Of a DNA stretch of 64,000 bases, positions 29,301 to 44,300 are shown one piece after another. The DNA is from Axinella damicornis. Its lineage: Eukaryota > Porifera > Demospongiae > Axinellida > Axinellidae. The position numbers were made by a program, and so were the translations under genes. The DNA lies in NCBI GenBank assembly GCA_963931865.1, contig OZ007507.1, forward strand, positions 3,130,077 to 3,194,076, written 5' to 3'. The notes beneath the pieces were generated by a model. That model worked only from the letters and a program-made list of their open reading frames with translations. It had not been told where the DNA came from and did not search any database. Each line of letters starts with the position of its first letter. The first letter of the stretch is position 1.

Positions 29301-32300
29301 TTGTTGGAACTGACATTGTGAGCTGTGATATTTTAACAAGAATAATGTTAAGAGAACTGTCAGTTGGGTTCTGGAGAATGAAGGCCTTTTCTTGGAGGGG
29401 CTTTAAGGCTGGTGGATCTAATTTTTTCCTGTTTAGAAATGCATAATGAGCAACAAATATTTTTTTAACTTCCTTGATGGAAGGGGAAGCACTTTGCAAT
29501 TGTATGCAGGATGTACTAACTACTTCAGATAACAGACACAAATTCCTGATAACAGTTCCTGTGCTCAATGGAAATTCAATAAACAATTCATTCCTTATCA
29601 CAGCAGGCATGGAGCAGATCGCAGTGCATTCATCAGGGAGGACAGACTTACATAGTCCAGCAAGATCAGAGTCGGCACTAAAAACAGAATCTTCGAAGCA
29701 AGTGAATGAAACATGTTGGCCTTGCTGCTTTTGCATACATGGAATGATCTTTGCTAGTACTTGTTTAACATGAACTGGTATAGGCGTGCGTATAAAACGG
29801 ACCTTGGATACATTTCGAATAAATGTGATGAATTGATCGTCCACACTCTCTGCAGTTTGCTCATCACAGCAAGTTACACTGATCTTATCCAACAATGCTG
29901 CAAGTAGTATTCGGGATCTCTGTATGATAGTTTTCAGTGGCACTGAAGATTCAGAAATAGTCTTGGCTACCTCCTGAGCCTGGGACAGCCACATAGAGTC
30001 AGTAATCTCAGTCTTCAATCCCAACAAACGGAAAAAATTCAACCACTTTAGAGAATTCCATGGGGTAGGAAGTAATTCACTGGGATAGAACTCTTTGAAG
30101 AAATCCATTCTTGCATCGTACAGTTCAGATGGCATGCAACGCTTCCCATTCAGGAAGATGAATGGGATTGTCCTCAGCACTTCCAACACATGCTGAAATT
30201 CATCAGGTTGTTCATGGTTGCTGTGGATAAAGAGAAGGTGTTTAAGAATAGCTTCATCGTCAAGTCGTTCGAGGTTTGGGAGTACAAGTCTCTCATAGAA
30301 GTCCGGGGCTGCAACCACAGCCTCACTGTAGTTAGGGACCACTGCATTATAGAACATCTGAGCGTACTCGCTAGGACACTTTAGAACAATGGAATTAGTA
30401 TGTCTCTGTATGTCCATCATGCCATCCAATGGAATTCCAGTTGGCAATATGAAGATACTACTCTCAGAATCCAGGGAGACAAAAGATCTATCAGTTGTCT
30501 GGAAAAGCCGCAATCTCGAGAGGGTAAGGGCCACTTTAGATTCTTTAATGGAGTTTGCTTTCCTTACACACTCAATGAAGGCATGTACTTCCTCAGCACC
30601 CAATACTGCTTCATAGTTCAAGGTGGGCTGCAAGAGGAGGCACTGGAGGACGTTCTGTGGGGACGAAGATGTAATTAAAGTCTCCAGAACTTGCATCTCT
30701 TGTTGGAAATTAGCATCTAGTAACGGACAACCAAGTTTCTTCATTACACTTTGCACTTCGGGGTCACCAAATTGTATGCTAATGACAGCCTTGCACAAGC
30801 ATACTGGATACAGTCTTTGATCAATGGTGGGAATAATAGGTTTGTGCTGAAAATAATGTTGTATATAACTGGGAAGTTTAGTGATGGGATATACTGCTAC
30901 AAGGTATTCCCACAGTAATTTAACAATTGATCCAGCATCCGAATCCAGTGGAATAGGGACCTTGGTATTTGGCAGTTTGATGCACTGTGCCACAATTTCT
31001 ATAGGGAGGGGAACAATTACTCCGCATTGTAAGAGGATTTTACCGGCAGGGGAGTGCTCCAAACCAGGATCAATGAATTCACCTTCAAGTTCTGGGAGTA
31101 GTGACATGTACTTAGATGCATAGATCTGTGATGCCTTTATTAGAGACCCATTTGCTGCAAGCAACAATGGAACACTGCTCAAGACCCGACAAAAGTTGTC
31201 AGGAAGGTAGGCTTTGCAACAGTACATTAGAAGACACTCAATGTTCTCTTTTACAAGCTGTTCACTTGAATTAGATAGTTCAATTTGCTGTAAGTGTTCA
31301 ATAACATTTTGAGGCTCGATCCTTGCTCTTTGTCCATAAGTAGGATCAACCAAAACACAACATGCGTACAGCCATTCAGGTGCTTTGGTGATATGCATAC
31401 CAAGTGCTACGAGAACATTCTTAAGCTTATGGCTGACGGAAACCATCTTCTTAGTCTGTTCACAGACAAACGTAGTGCAGAAATATCCATTTTTAAGTTG
31501 TAACCACTGTGCTTGAGGATTTGAATGCGCAACAGTTTGAAGCATCAGGACAGGTGGGTTTCGTGAGAGAAGTTCCTTGTAGAAAGCTTCAACTAGTTTA
31601 AGATCTCCTAGTTCTCCTGATAATTCTTTATGGGGGAAAAGATGGTCATAGTAATTATCAATCTTGTGCAAAAATCTCTTTGCCTTCAAAATAAGTTCAA
31701 CATAAACTGGAGCAATCACACAAGTGGCAAGTGCCTCGTTCCATTCGCTGAGTCCCTCATGTTTGATCGTCTCCAAATGTTTCCTTGAATCATCAACAAG
31801 GAAATGGCCATTAACATGAACAGGTAAATGGCTACTAAGAGGAAGTGGCAAGAAACAAAAGATGTAGTACTGCCGACCATCAATACTTAGCTGTGCTGCC
31901 ACACCACCAACAGGCTTCAGACCTTTTTGCAGTGCACACTGGAGGAGGTCTAGATTTAATAGCTTGCTGCCAACAGCTCGTTGGACTAGCCATGCTGTTT
32001 TCCTCATCATTGAAAAGTCACCAAATTCTCCACATTGTCTTTCCACATGTAAAACGTTGACTTGGTGAAACGTGGATTTAGTGTCCGGAACTTTTTCCTC
32101 TATTATCTGCTGTACGCATTCACTGCTATAACTTGGGAATTGTTTGTATGTTTGAACGTGTAGAGCAGGAATGGTTGCAGTAGTTGTGGAAACGTGTATA
32201 CACTTGCCATCGTCTGTGATCTCAAACACAGATATTTGCTGTATATGGTTCAGGAATAAAAGAATATCCTCAGCTTTTGAGCTGAGTTGCTTGAGAAGTT

Positions 32301-35300
32301 GAGAAAGGTTATCGGTGGTGAATATCACGCTTCCTCCAAGTTTGCTTTTACGACTTGGGTACAATGGACTCCTGCTTTCAGGTGTCCTAGGCCTAGTCAG
32401 AGGTAGTCTGAAGACAACAAAGCCATTCGTTGCAAAATTTCTCAAGCAGTTTGGACCACATTCTGAGAGCCTTGGCAGATCATCTGCAAGGAAAGGCTCA
32501 AACTGGTCAGCGAACTCATCAATGTGTTTGCTTGTTACCTTCCACTTTCTTCCAGGGCTACGATTTCTTGACGCTTTTGGTGCAAACTCGCAAGTTGGGT
32601 CAAACACACAGAAATATTCGGGCACTCCACCTTCCCCATATGAGAGGAATGTCGGACAGTCTGTTATGTGATAAGCAACATTAAACCCAATTCCAAACTT
32701 TCCAATTTTATCAACTGACTGGTCTTTTCCACCTCTTCCAAGTTTGGCAATCCCTTTTATGTCTGCCTCAGAAAATTTCCGATTATTGAAAATGCAGAGA
32801 GCAGGAGTGTGCTGAAGTTTGGTCCACTTTGCACCATCACCAAACAGCCTCCTGTCTTGAAAATTTCTGCGATGGTCCAAAACAAATACAATTTCTGATG
32901 CCTGAGCATCATCTGCGTTCTGGATGAATTCTTGGAAGATTGATTCATCAGCAGGATATTTCTTCAATATGGAGTTCAATCTGTCACACAAATCCTCATG
33001 CTGCCCATAGTCACTGCCATCAAAGAAGCTTTCATCTTCGATGTCCTTCAGAATAGCATGCAGTACTGAGTGGGCTCCAAGAGCTTTGGCACTTCGCGGT
33101 GGAATACCCTCATAAACAAAGTGACCAGACCCAGTTTCAAAGTGAGTCCTGTACGTTTCTGATTCAGCAAGCCACGCAGCACAATCAATTTTCTCTGCAG
33201 CCAACTGTGAAGCTGGACGCATTACTCTGTCTTCATCTGGGAGAAATATTTCTTCATTGCATTCATTGCCAGCGTTAAGCCGTGATTCCAGCTCTTTTAC
33301 AATGTCTTCAACAAATTGAATGATGTCTTCAGATACAGGAACCTCTGGGCCATGGTCGTCACTGATCTTCTTCAATATTCCAGCAAGCTTCTGAACTGAG
33401 GGTCGTTCTTGAACTCCAAGAACACTGAAAAGTTTCTCAAAGCTTTTATTTGCTGAGGAAAGTTCACACAAATATGGATGAAACTGGTGACGCCACAACT
33501 TAACAACTTGGTCCACAGATAGGAAGTGTCCATCCTGCCATATGAAATGTTTTAACTCTTGCTTCATTACATCCACAACTTTGCCGTCAGAATCGGAGGT
33601 AATTTTATCTTCCAGGTGTTTATAAATGGTATACATAACTTTTTCTTTCTCAAGATAAGCACAAGTTGCGTCATCTACTTGTGTTCCTGCAAAGCAAGAA
33701 ACTAGACACTGTAGCTGTTGAATCACTAGTTCTAGTGTTGGGATATTCTGACTCACTCCAAGGAAACCAAGCACTACATTGGCATTTGTCAGGGTGGATG
33801 GAAGCTCGATCACTGGCTTCTGAGTGAAAATAAGACCTTGATACTTAAGATGGAAGGTTTCTGATGGAGTAATGTAGTCAGGTTTAGTACACCATGGAAT
33901 CCTAACGTCTTCAGGTTTTGTTGATGGCAAGAGGAATGGAATATCCCATAGGGTTTCTTTAACTTGTTTCCTTTCATCATGATATGGCTGGCTGAAATAG
34001 CTGCAGTATACCCTCTCAAAATATTCAAGGATATGATGAGAGCGGTTAGTTGCCTCAGGGGGTGTGAGCTTACAAACTGACATGGCACGTTCTTGAAAGT
34101 CAGAAATTTTGAGTTTGTACGTAGCCATCCCCAAAGTTCTGAGTCCACTCCTTGCTTTGCTCGATTTTAGCAGAGATTCGATTGGAAATCTTCCTTCATC
34201 TGGAGAATAGAGGCACCTAAGGTGGGATTCTGTAGGGTCAATCAACTGATTGGGCGGCAGAAGTTGACTACTCTCTTGACAAGGAATGCAATTGCTCTTC
34301 TGTAAAAGTTGCTCTGCCCATTTGTACTTATCCCGATCCTCACCTACTTTCTCAAGTAGGTAGAGTAGATGTTTTTCTCGCAAAGATGGATCAACTGTAC
34401 TCACCTTGGGAAAAAGAACCACCTCACAGAATCTTTGGTAGGTATAGACTGCCTGCATATGCTTCTCTTGTAAACATCTTTTGATCATCTCTGTAACATG
34501 AAACGGAGGTTCCACTACCTTATACCCCTCTTGAATCATCATGTTGATAGCATCTTGGTAGATTTGACTCTTGGAAGTGTAAGGAAAGAGAATGGCTTCT
34601 TTGGGACAAATCCAACTGCCACCATTCACTTCAGACCAGAGTATCTTCAACTCTGTATCCATTATGTACTTTTTGAACGATGCCACCAAGGCCTTGGGGA
34701 CAAGACCATCTGCTTTCTTAAAGTTCCAAAGGGAATAGTATGCCTTAAGAAACCCTTCCTTGAATTTTGGGTCTTTCATTTCTTGTGGATTGGCTCTAGA
34801 AGCAAGGAGAGCAAGCAGCTGTGCAAATGCTTGAGTGAGTGCATCCTGTCCCAAGGCCTTGTTCCACTGTGAACCAAAGGTCTCATCATCTGTTGCAGAG
34901 AGGCTACGACGGTCCTTGCCAATGTCAAAGAAACCACTGACATGAAACTGAAGCTCACTCCGTATTGGCAGGGGAAGAAAGCAAAAAATGCGGCCTTCTA
35001 CACACTTAGGGATGTACAATGAACCACCTGTAGCAACTTCAATACTCACGGCTACTTCTCCAAATGGAACAAGGCCAATTTTCTTTCCGTCCAACTTTGA
35101 GGCAGCTGAGGACTGAAGAGTAGAGCAAAGAAGCCACTGGGAACTTGAACATTCCTGGGATTGTCTCTGGACATCAATTTGAAAGGAAGATGACTTTGTT
35201 TCTTGGTGTTTAGAATTGGAAAGATATTGCTCTATGAGACCAGTTCTTACGTTTTGATCTGAGCATTGTGCAGCATGTTCACTTTGCAAGGGAGTTTTGT

Positions 35301-38300
35301 GAACGGAAAGCACTTTCTTCATATCTCCAGGATTTCTGTCTCGTTCATTAAGGTGAAACAAAGACACTCTTCTCACGTGCTTCAGGAAGAGCAGAAGTTC
35401 TGTGGCACAACTTTGTAAGGCCTTCTCAAGTCTCTCAGACTCTCTTTTGGTGTGAATCTTTCGAGATATTTCACTACCTCGTGCAGTTTCTTCATTCCGA
35501 AATGGAAAACGGAAGAGTGTACCATTGTAGCCTTCCTCAGGCAAACTAAATACATTGCACCCAAAGATGTTCTGATATGGCGCAAACTGATCTTCATAAA
35601 ATTTCAGGTCTCCTTGATTTTCAATGAGATTAATTCTCATCCCTGGTTGTCGGTGGGACACTCTGTCACCAAGGTAGGTAGTATGTGGGTCAAATATGGT
35701 GAAGTATCTTCTGCTGATAAAACTTGGGAGGTCAGTAACCTGGTATGCAGCACAGAACCCAACACCAAACCGGCCAGTTTTGAGGGGGTCACTTCGTTTG
35801 GTTTCTCCCGCTACCTGGCAAATGTGTTGGAAATCCTGGTCTGAGAATGTAGCATTATTGAAGGCAAGCAAAGATGGACCTTGCCAGGGCTTTAGTTCCT
35901 CTGCAAAAAGAGATGAAGAAGGATGTTTCCTCCAGTCTATGAGAAACTTTACCTCTGTCGCTCCTGCATCATCAGCATTTTGAATCAGTTCCTTGAAGAT
36001 ATCGATGTTAGTTTCATAGTCCTGAACTATGTGCCTGATTCTCTGAGTAACTCTTTCATGCTGACCGGCTAGGGTATAGTTTAGGTGCAACTTCTCAGAA
36101 GGGGCTATCATTGCACTCAGTGGTTTCACTTCAAAGTACTTTGCCAGGTCGGCATCTACTCTTTCATGCACAAATGTAAATTTAGACACGTCTTTCTTCT
36201 GCTTGATCCAGCCTCTGTCATCAAATGTACACTGTGTGGGAGACAAGAGGCGGCGATCAGACGTTGGTATAAGGATGTTGCAGTGGGACTCGTACTTTTC
36301 ATTGCAGAGCCAAGTTAGGATATCCAACACCATCCTAAGTTCAGAATCTGAGAGAGTACTTTCATCAGTAGCCTTAAGTTTAACAAGTATTTGAACAACA
36401 TCTTCAGGTCGAACCACTTTCTTGATATTGCACTGCTTGAACAGGTCCTTGAATTGACTCAAATGTTTGTTTTTGGAGATAGCAAAGATGTATGGCTCCA
36501 AATCCATACCCCCTGGTTGTTTTAGGACAACACTGGTAGCAGAAAGAAACTTGCATTCATTCTCCCACCATATCCAAGTTTTAGGTAGAGACTGTTCCAC
36601 GAATGACTTGCCATGATCATAAAGGTAGTTGTAGATGCCATTGACCATTTGGCTAATTGACAAAGTGTCTACCACCTGTTTGGTTTCCACTGCTTTGACC
36701 AAAACATGCAGCTGTTGAATAACAAGTTCAGGTTTCAACTGCCAGAATCTGCCAGCTACATTTCCACTTATAACAGGGGAGTTGTACTGGTGTGAGAGAA
36801 AAGGTTTTACACTTCCTACTAAGAATTTATTCTTGCGAAATGGGAGACACATCCCTTCAGCGGCTTCGAGGCGGAGAGGTGGTTGTCCATACCACTGTAA
36901 ATTGGGTGGGTACAGTGATGGCGGAGTAGTTTGTGGGAAAAGAAACCGTATACCACATACTGCAACCCATAATTTATCTTGTGGATGTTCTAAGAGGATT
37001 TTCAGAAGTGTCTTGCTTCTTTGTAGGGCAGCATTCTCATCATGCTTGTCAGTGAGTAGTGTGCCCACCGTGCAAGCACGAGAATGGATGCAAGAAAAAA
37101 ATTCTTCAATGTTCCAAGTCTTCAAACCTAGTTCCCTTAGGTTCCCCAAACATGGGTTGTATTGTTCGGCTGGAAATACTGGCTCAGTTCTGGAGTCAAA
37201 AAGCTCTTGAAATGTTGTACAATGTGGATCATACAACTCAGTCGGTGACTTAAGATTGTGAATATCAGAAAATGTACGAATGATGTTGCTCGTTTTAAGA
37301 CAAGAAGTGACATTTTTGGATAGGAAAGGTTGTTTTGACAGCAGCCACATGACGATTTTGTCTCCATCTGAGCTTTTTGGTTGTAAAGCACAACAGTTTT
37401 GAGCGAATGGAATTAAGTGGTCAATACAGAAACTGTCAACAGAAAGTTCAGAAATTCCAAGAGCCTTGATCAGCTTAACAGAAGAACGGTCTTCCCTACA
37501 CAGGACATAGTCTGGGTAATGAAGCTCAGTAGGAAGTGCTACAAGTGCAGAATCTGGTGGAGGAAGAATGTGCTTATGAGGATCCAGACAAACAAGTTTG
37601 CTTTCCGACTTTCCAATGCCTGCTTTGAAAATTGAAAGTGACTTCAAGCACGGGTAATACGTTTTGGAGATGGAGTCTGAGGATAAGTATCTCCTTAGGG
37701 CATGCTTCTGGTCACAATCAAAACGGTGAATGACAGAAACACAGTCAACGTCACTGCTGCGAGAACATATCTGTTTGGCCACCAAATCTGGTTTGAGGGT
37801 TGGGATGTAGGTGGACATTTTAGGGTGGTCAAAACAAATGGACCTCTCAACAACCATGAAACCAAGCTGCTTAAGGATGCACCTAAACATGGCTGGCTCA
37901 ATCTGATGAGGCAAGTTGGGAAGTGTAATGAGGTGTAGAGACCTTGTGACTTCAATCAATGACACTGCGTGAACACAGTCATGAGGAAGGGACTGTGGGA
38001 TTAGGGGCAGGCCTTCAAGACGAGAAAGATCAACTGACTTGCTACAAAGCCAATTCCAGACACTGCTAATCCACCTTATTGGAGGATGGTTATTGCACCC
38101 AGGTGTCCACCTCCAAACAGAAGTATGCTCCCGTTGTTTGCACCAAGAAAAGATTGAATCTTTTAGTATCGTGGAACATATAGTATCAACTTTTGCTAAT
38201 TGCAGCTGAAGTTTTCCATGCTGTGCTATCCTGACCAATTTCGCTTGAAGGCCAGAAGGCACATCTGTACTCACCGTCATGACATCAACTCCTTGCAGGA

Positions 38301-41300
38301 AGTGCAGCACGTCCTTGACGCTACTTGTAAAGACATATCTTGGGTTTGCTTGCCGTGAGGCTTCAAACTGACAGAATGGGCGTTCTTTGGACATCAGTGG
38401 AAGGAGAGGGATCCCTACTAAATGGCTGTCATCGAAAGTGATATGGTCATCATCTGATAGGATATAGTCTAGTAATGCAAACAGGGAATATTGATCTGAA
38501 TGAGCGAACTTCAAACTCAATATTTGCTTGTGCTTTTTAAGGGCCTGTCTAACCAAGGAAGGGGTTACTTCCCGATCCAAAACAAGCTTGTTCAATGTCT
38601 GATAGAATTGAAGGGTCTCACAGAGAACATTTGGGAAGCTCACTACAGGTACGCTTGCTTCAATGAGGACCTCAATTGCAAGTGACGGTGGAGCGGTTCT
38701 TGTACTGGTCTGGAATGATCCTGGAAGGAAGTATGCTTCAGACAACTTCACCCACTTACCTCCGTCTGCTTGAGTCCAGAGAAGGGGGTATTCAGAAGCA
38801 AGCTTTAGAGTAGGCTCAACAAGCTCAGACCAAATGGCTTGGTTTTTAACTTCCCCATGCACAGGCCAGGCAGCATAGGGATCTGTGATGTGTCTAGTGT
38901 TTAGTGCTGGTAGTGTTCCTTGATACTGTATCAGTGAGCTACGGCAGGCAAGAAGAATAGCATACGCTGGAGCAACAAGACTACGCAGAAGCAGATGGTT
39001 CCACTGAGCTTCCTTACCTTTATCGTCATGGGCTGGCCACTTGATACTCCTTCGGTTGTCAGCAACAGAAAAATAGCCATGAATGTTAACAGGCAAAGCA
39101 GTACACCCTGGCAGGGGAAGAAAGCAAAAAGCTTGTCCACTGATAGACCCGGTGTCTTCATTGGAAAGAGGTAGGGTAACTTGGGAACGATGCAGTTTCT
39201 GTAGAATTGGTTTAAGTTCATGGTGCAGAGCATTTGGTTCAGCGATTGCGCTGGCAGAGAACCTGTAACATTCAGCACCAGGTAGAGGTACATGGTTGGA
39301 AAGATTTGCTGCTATTCCAACCCAGGGCAACACTTTCAGTTCCATACCAAGCTTGTTCAGTTCCACGTTGTCACTCCCGATTGCATTTAACACTAGCCAG
39401 TGGACCTCCTTGGGTTTTTCCTCTGGTAGGGTTTGCAGGAAAGTGGTGGTATACAGCTGCAATTCAGCCTGTGTACTGGAGGGACAGTAGCGTTCTGCCA
39501 TCTGTTCGCAATTCCCCCTCGCTTTTTGCATGACTTGTCTACTTTTAGCATCAACCTCTATCCTAAACAGGAAGGTGGGACGGCTGGCTGCACTATCCCA
39601 TTCGTGAAGGGAAATGTTTGTTATGCTTTTGAGAAACAGTAAGATGATGGGGGCCTCCTTCTGTAACGAAGAGAAGAGGTTTTCCTTGACTTTGTCTGGA
39701 TTGTATGCAGTGTTGCATATTTTAGAGCCAGTGCCGTCTTGGCGAAGTGGAAAGCGGAACAGTGTGGCATTGTAGTCGGTCTGTGCAGAAGACAAGTCGA
39801 AAATGCCATCAAAGCAAGCCACGTGACCTTCATGCTTAAAGAAATTTCCAAGTTTCTTCTTTTTTCCTGCTGGCCGAGTGTCATCCTTTGCAGGAATACA
39901 CTGGCGGTGTGGGTCAACAATGCCCACCCATTTTCCACTCACAATCATTGGCAGATCTGTATGCATGATTGTGGAAAACAATACTGTGAAATATGACTGT
40001 AAACAAAGTACAGAATGGTACAGCCAATTGAAGTCAAACTTGGATACCAGTTAGGAAGCACTATTTGGGGCCAGCCTGAGTGAGCCCAACACTAGCGTGA
40101 ACTATGTGCATTTTCTCTGAATGTACCGTAGCCTCCCATTACTTAATACGCTCCCCATTTTGTATACTACATCCAGCATAAAGTGGGGGGAGGGCTAATT
40201 ATATGCAATTTGTCTCGAGTATACGCTCCCATCAAAACGTTTTTACGCGAGTGCTATGTACACAAAGTACTAGTGCATACGTGGTTGACCACGCAGAGAT
40301 GCCTCGCGGGAAGCTTTGATACAACTTGGCAGTTGCAGAACATAACCACGAGTGATAGCTAGCGAGTCTCTGTGAACGGCGAACGTCAACTTCATTCTGC
40401 CTGCCAAGTCTCTTGCGGTCAGCCGCTCTGGCAGTCTCCCTCCTCGCCTCATCAGTTCTCCCTCGATGTTGCTGCACTCTTTGCCTTGTCAATCGTCGTC
40501 TCCTGTCAGAAACCGGCTCATACTCATCCAGTGACAAAATTAATGACAAAGGTGAGATCACACACGCGTGGGGGTCCAACGCGTAATTTACATGCGGGGC
40601 CACAATGCGTTACAGACAAATAATTATCGTCGCACTAGCTCAGATTCAAACTCCACACTGCACGATTAGTTGTCTCGCTTCCCGCTCGGCAATTATGACT
40701 ATGACACTACATGTTCACATAATACCACAGTTACAAAGTACAAAGGATCGAGAGTACTGTTCGTGGTCATCATGTTTACAAAGCTGTGTGGTCTCTCTAC
40801 GTACATCAGCGAGAAGAGTTGCCACATCAACGTGAGGGCTATCCTCAAGAACAGCAATACCGTCGGTCATGTACCACGGGAAATTTCCAAAGAGTCTGTT
40901 GGTAGTTCCGGCAGCGAGATGACTTGAATCGTCAACGGTGATGCTGAGACGATCTGATCAAAGGTGCACGTGTAGTTTAGATTGAAGACGCTCAGCAAGA
41001 CGAGTCAAACTACCTCATGTAGGTATGATACATATGTCTTAATATACTCCTCTACAAATAACAGAAACTCTCTTGCATCACACGTAAATTCATGGAGTGC
41101 TCTAAAGCACTGCACTTCATCCATGTACACTGCTGTGGAATACCAACTGAGTTACGCTCCAGTGACCGCAACAAATCTGACTTCGCTATTGAGCACTAAT
41201 AATATAGTCAATGCTACACTCCCTAATCACATACTTATAGAGTTACCACCATACATTAACTCCCATAGAAAAGCATGCCATTTTATCCCAAATTGCACGG

Positions 41301-44300
41301 TTATTGTAGCCTGAGGGCTGTCAGAAATTGCACGGTTACGAAGCGGCCGCAGCGCGCGCTAACCAATTCAGGTCAAGCTCCGCGCCCTAGCAACGAACGT
41401 TCACGTCATGGCTACGCCTCATTTTCATTAGCAACAGTTGAAAATGGCTGTACTGTGTGAACGCTCGCGTTGTTTAAGCTTTCTGTACCTGAGCTGAAGA
41501 AACGCTGTGAGAACCGAACAATAGCGTGGCGAAAATGTTGTCACAGAAACGGTGGCGCTAGTCATTGTGCCATACTAGCGCTGCACCCGTACTGTTCGTG
41601 GCTGTTATGCCGCGCACACAGGCCGGCTCTGTGCTGCTGTTTTGGGACCCTGGGTGTCAGTTGCAACACCGCGCTTCCGTCCTAAAGCTTCACTACACAA
41701 CAGGTCAGTACTCTGGGTAAATAAGATAAGCGGTACTAGTAGCGTGTAGTTCGCTCGCGGCTGGGGCGTGGCTTTAATCGCGACCATGCAATGGCGCCAT
41801 GCCTGGAAGTATATGATTAGTATTTAATCACATGTATTCTCGTGCCATTTGGGAATAATTGCACTCACAACAGGCATAAATTGCACTCGCTATCGCTCGT
41901 GCAATTACTTTGCCTGTTGCTCGTGCAATTATTTCCCAAATTGCACTCGAAACCCATGTGATTACCTATACAAACAGTATGCATACATACAGCATGGAGT
42001 ATAGCACTGGCTCACATGACAAATGCCAAAGGCTCTCCCTTTTCTTCAGATCTTTTGTTTGTGCAAGGGAGAGCTGAGTGGCTTAGCACAAGTCTACTAA
42101 TCTCACAGAGATCTTGGGTGGTTTCTTTGGAGAAGCCAATTCAGTGTCCCCATGCCAACTCACCTGTTGTATTCAAACTTGCGTTTAATGTAGGGAAAGG
42201 TTTAAGTCCTTAGTTGCTATGGAAATTGTTATCCAAAATGATGTCATAGATCAATTACCTTTGGAACAATATTAGAACTAACCTTACTGAGTAAAGTAGG
42301 TTGATCCCCCCATGCATTACAAACCTATAAGCAAAAAAAAATCCCTCACCATGCAGGGACATCCCAGTGTTATTACTAGGTACAGCATAGTTTACACTAT
42401 TAAACAACCCATTAGGATAGCATTCCACTGTAACAGGTAACTCATATCTCATGATAGTAGAGATGAACACTGATGTTGAACACCATCTATGCACAGTAAA
42501 GCAAGAAGCTTACCTGTGATATGAAATACTGACAGAAATCCCAGTCCAAATCTTCCCACTTTCAGAACTTCCTTCTCCTTTTCACTGCGTTCAATCTTTG
42601 CCAGGCAGTCCCAGTCCTCACGTTTAAATGTGGCATCGTTCCAGGCATACAGAGCCGGTCCCTGATACTTCTTGAAGTGCTCATTTGGGAGCCCATCAGT
42701 GGGATGCTCTCTGGAGTCAACAAGAAATCTGACCTCTGTTGCACCCGCATCATCAGCATTCTGGATGAGCTCCTGCAAAGAATATGCAACTGTTGTCAGA
42801 ACATTAATGGTTCAATTTCCTTAAAGTAAGTACGTTTTGTTGCTATCCTTGATGCAAAATGCATAAGTAACAACACATCACTGAGAAGTGTATACAATGA
42901 TACAAAATGGGAATCCTGAAGACAGACTTGTTGTCCCACTCCAAAATGCTAAGGAAAAATAGTCCTTGGACATTCTGGGAAGACATGATACTATCTCTCT
43001 TGTGGAAGAAAGAAGAGAGCTGATACTTCACTGAAGGTTCCCTGTACACTACAGCTTCACTGACAATTAATGCTTATCATAACTTGTTCATAGACTGTTT
43101 CACGATAATTGATTCTATCACAACACATGATCTAATCTTTTGCCTTTCTTAAGAACCAAATCCTTTATTGCTGTGGCTGGATTTGAACGCCACACAATGT
43201 GCTCTTTTCATGTTAATCTTAACTGCATCGAGGGGCAACCGCACTCCTGGTAGCCGTTGCAACGCCGGCTGCGACTCGCCGTAGCGAAAACTAAGTATCG
43301 CAGTTATTCCCAATTGACGCACATGCCGCGTGGCAACCACGCTCAGTCGATCACTAGCAATGGCGACCAAAGGGAAGACACGAAATTATAACAGCACTTA
43401 CAACTTTGCCAGCACGGTGAGTTTTGGCATGTAAGCGTCAGTGAACAACAGCGATTACGGCTGTGTGGTCAGAATCTTTGTGGGCCTTTCGTATGACTGT
43501 ACTGGCAACCAACGTCGAAGAGAACGATCGAGCAATGACGGCCGATGGCACGACAAAAGCGCTTGTATCTCCACCACCAAGGTGAGTTTCACCACAATAA
43601 TTGTGTGGTCGTGTCACTCCATGATAGCGATCGCGACGGTGTAGTCAGAATTTCTGTAGACCTTTCCTGCGTGCTGTGAGGTTTGATTAATTATTTAGAT
43701 TATTTACGCGGCACAATTTTCTCTATACCAGGAGTGTAATCAAGCTGTAAACATTTACATGCAGATCCTGCTACACTGTCAGTCATTACATGCTCAGACT
43801 CATTAGCATTCCAAGTCGTGGCAAGGCTGCATATGCCAACGGACTGGGCCAGGAGTTGTTTAGGCCTGCAGGCTCAAGGTACAAAGAGGTCTGCCCAAAC
43901 TGTACCGCAGGTCACCATGACAATGGACCAGGCCAGGAGTTGTCAGATACCCCGCAGGCCCAAATACCAGTAGGTACTAAGAGGTCTGCCCATACCGTCC
44001 CGCAGGCCACCATGGCGATGGACTGGGCTAGAAGACCCCCCTTTGGTCTTAGACCCAGTGGGCCCCAGTGCCAACTGGGAACTAGGATATCTTCCAGGAC
44101 AGTCCTGCGATGGAGCTGGAGGTGAATTTGCTTGGAACTTACTTCCCCCTTTCCTCTGTTCAGGGTCTAGCCAAGGGCTATCAATCCCTGCACCAAAGAG
44201 GCATAGATACTTCGAAGCTGACCAAGGTAAAACTATGTGAAGAAGGTTCGCAAAGCTGACAGGGACATCTCTGGACAAGTCTCTTCCTTCCAAGAGTGAC

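Noticed and set aside
39957..39981. Sacsin protein starting at ATG 39981
   Set aside because: That start would begin in the middle of an HSP90-like domain. Upstream exons 42772-42514, 45183-45095 and 48208-48175 supply the missing ATP-binding part in phase.
40232..40603. Arg-rich minus-strand frame resembling Helitron N-terminal repeats (ARRETARAADRKR)
   Set aside because: Short, no helicase or Rep motif nearby, and composition alone is not enough to call a Helitron.
43150..43290. tRNA or tRNA-derived SINE suggested by GTTCAAATCC on the minus strand
   Set aside because: No A-box at the right distance and no cloverleaf was found by eye.
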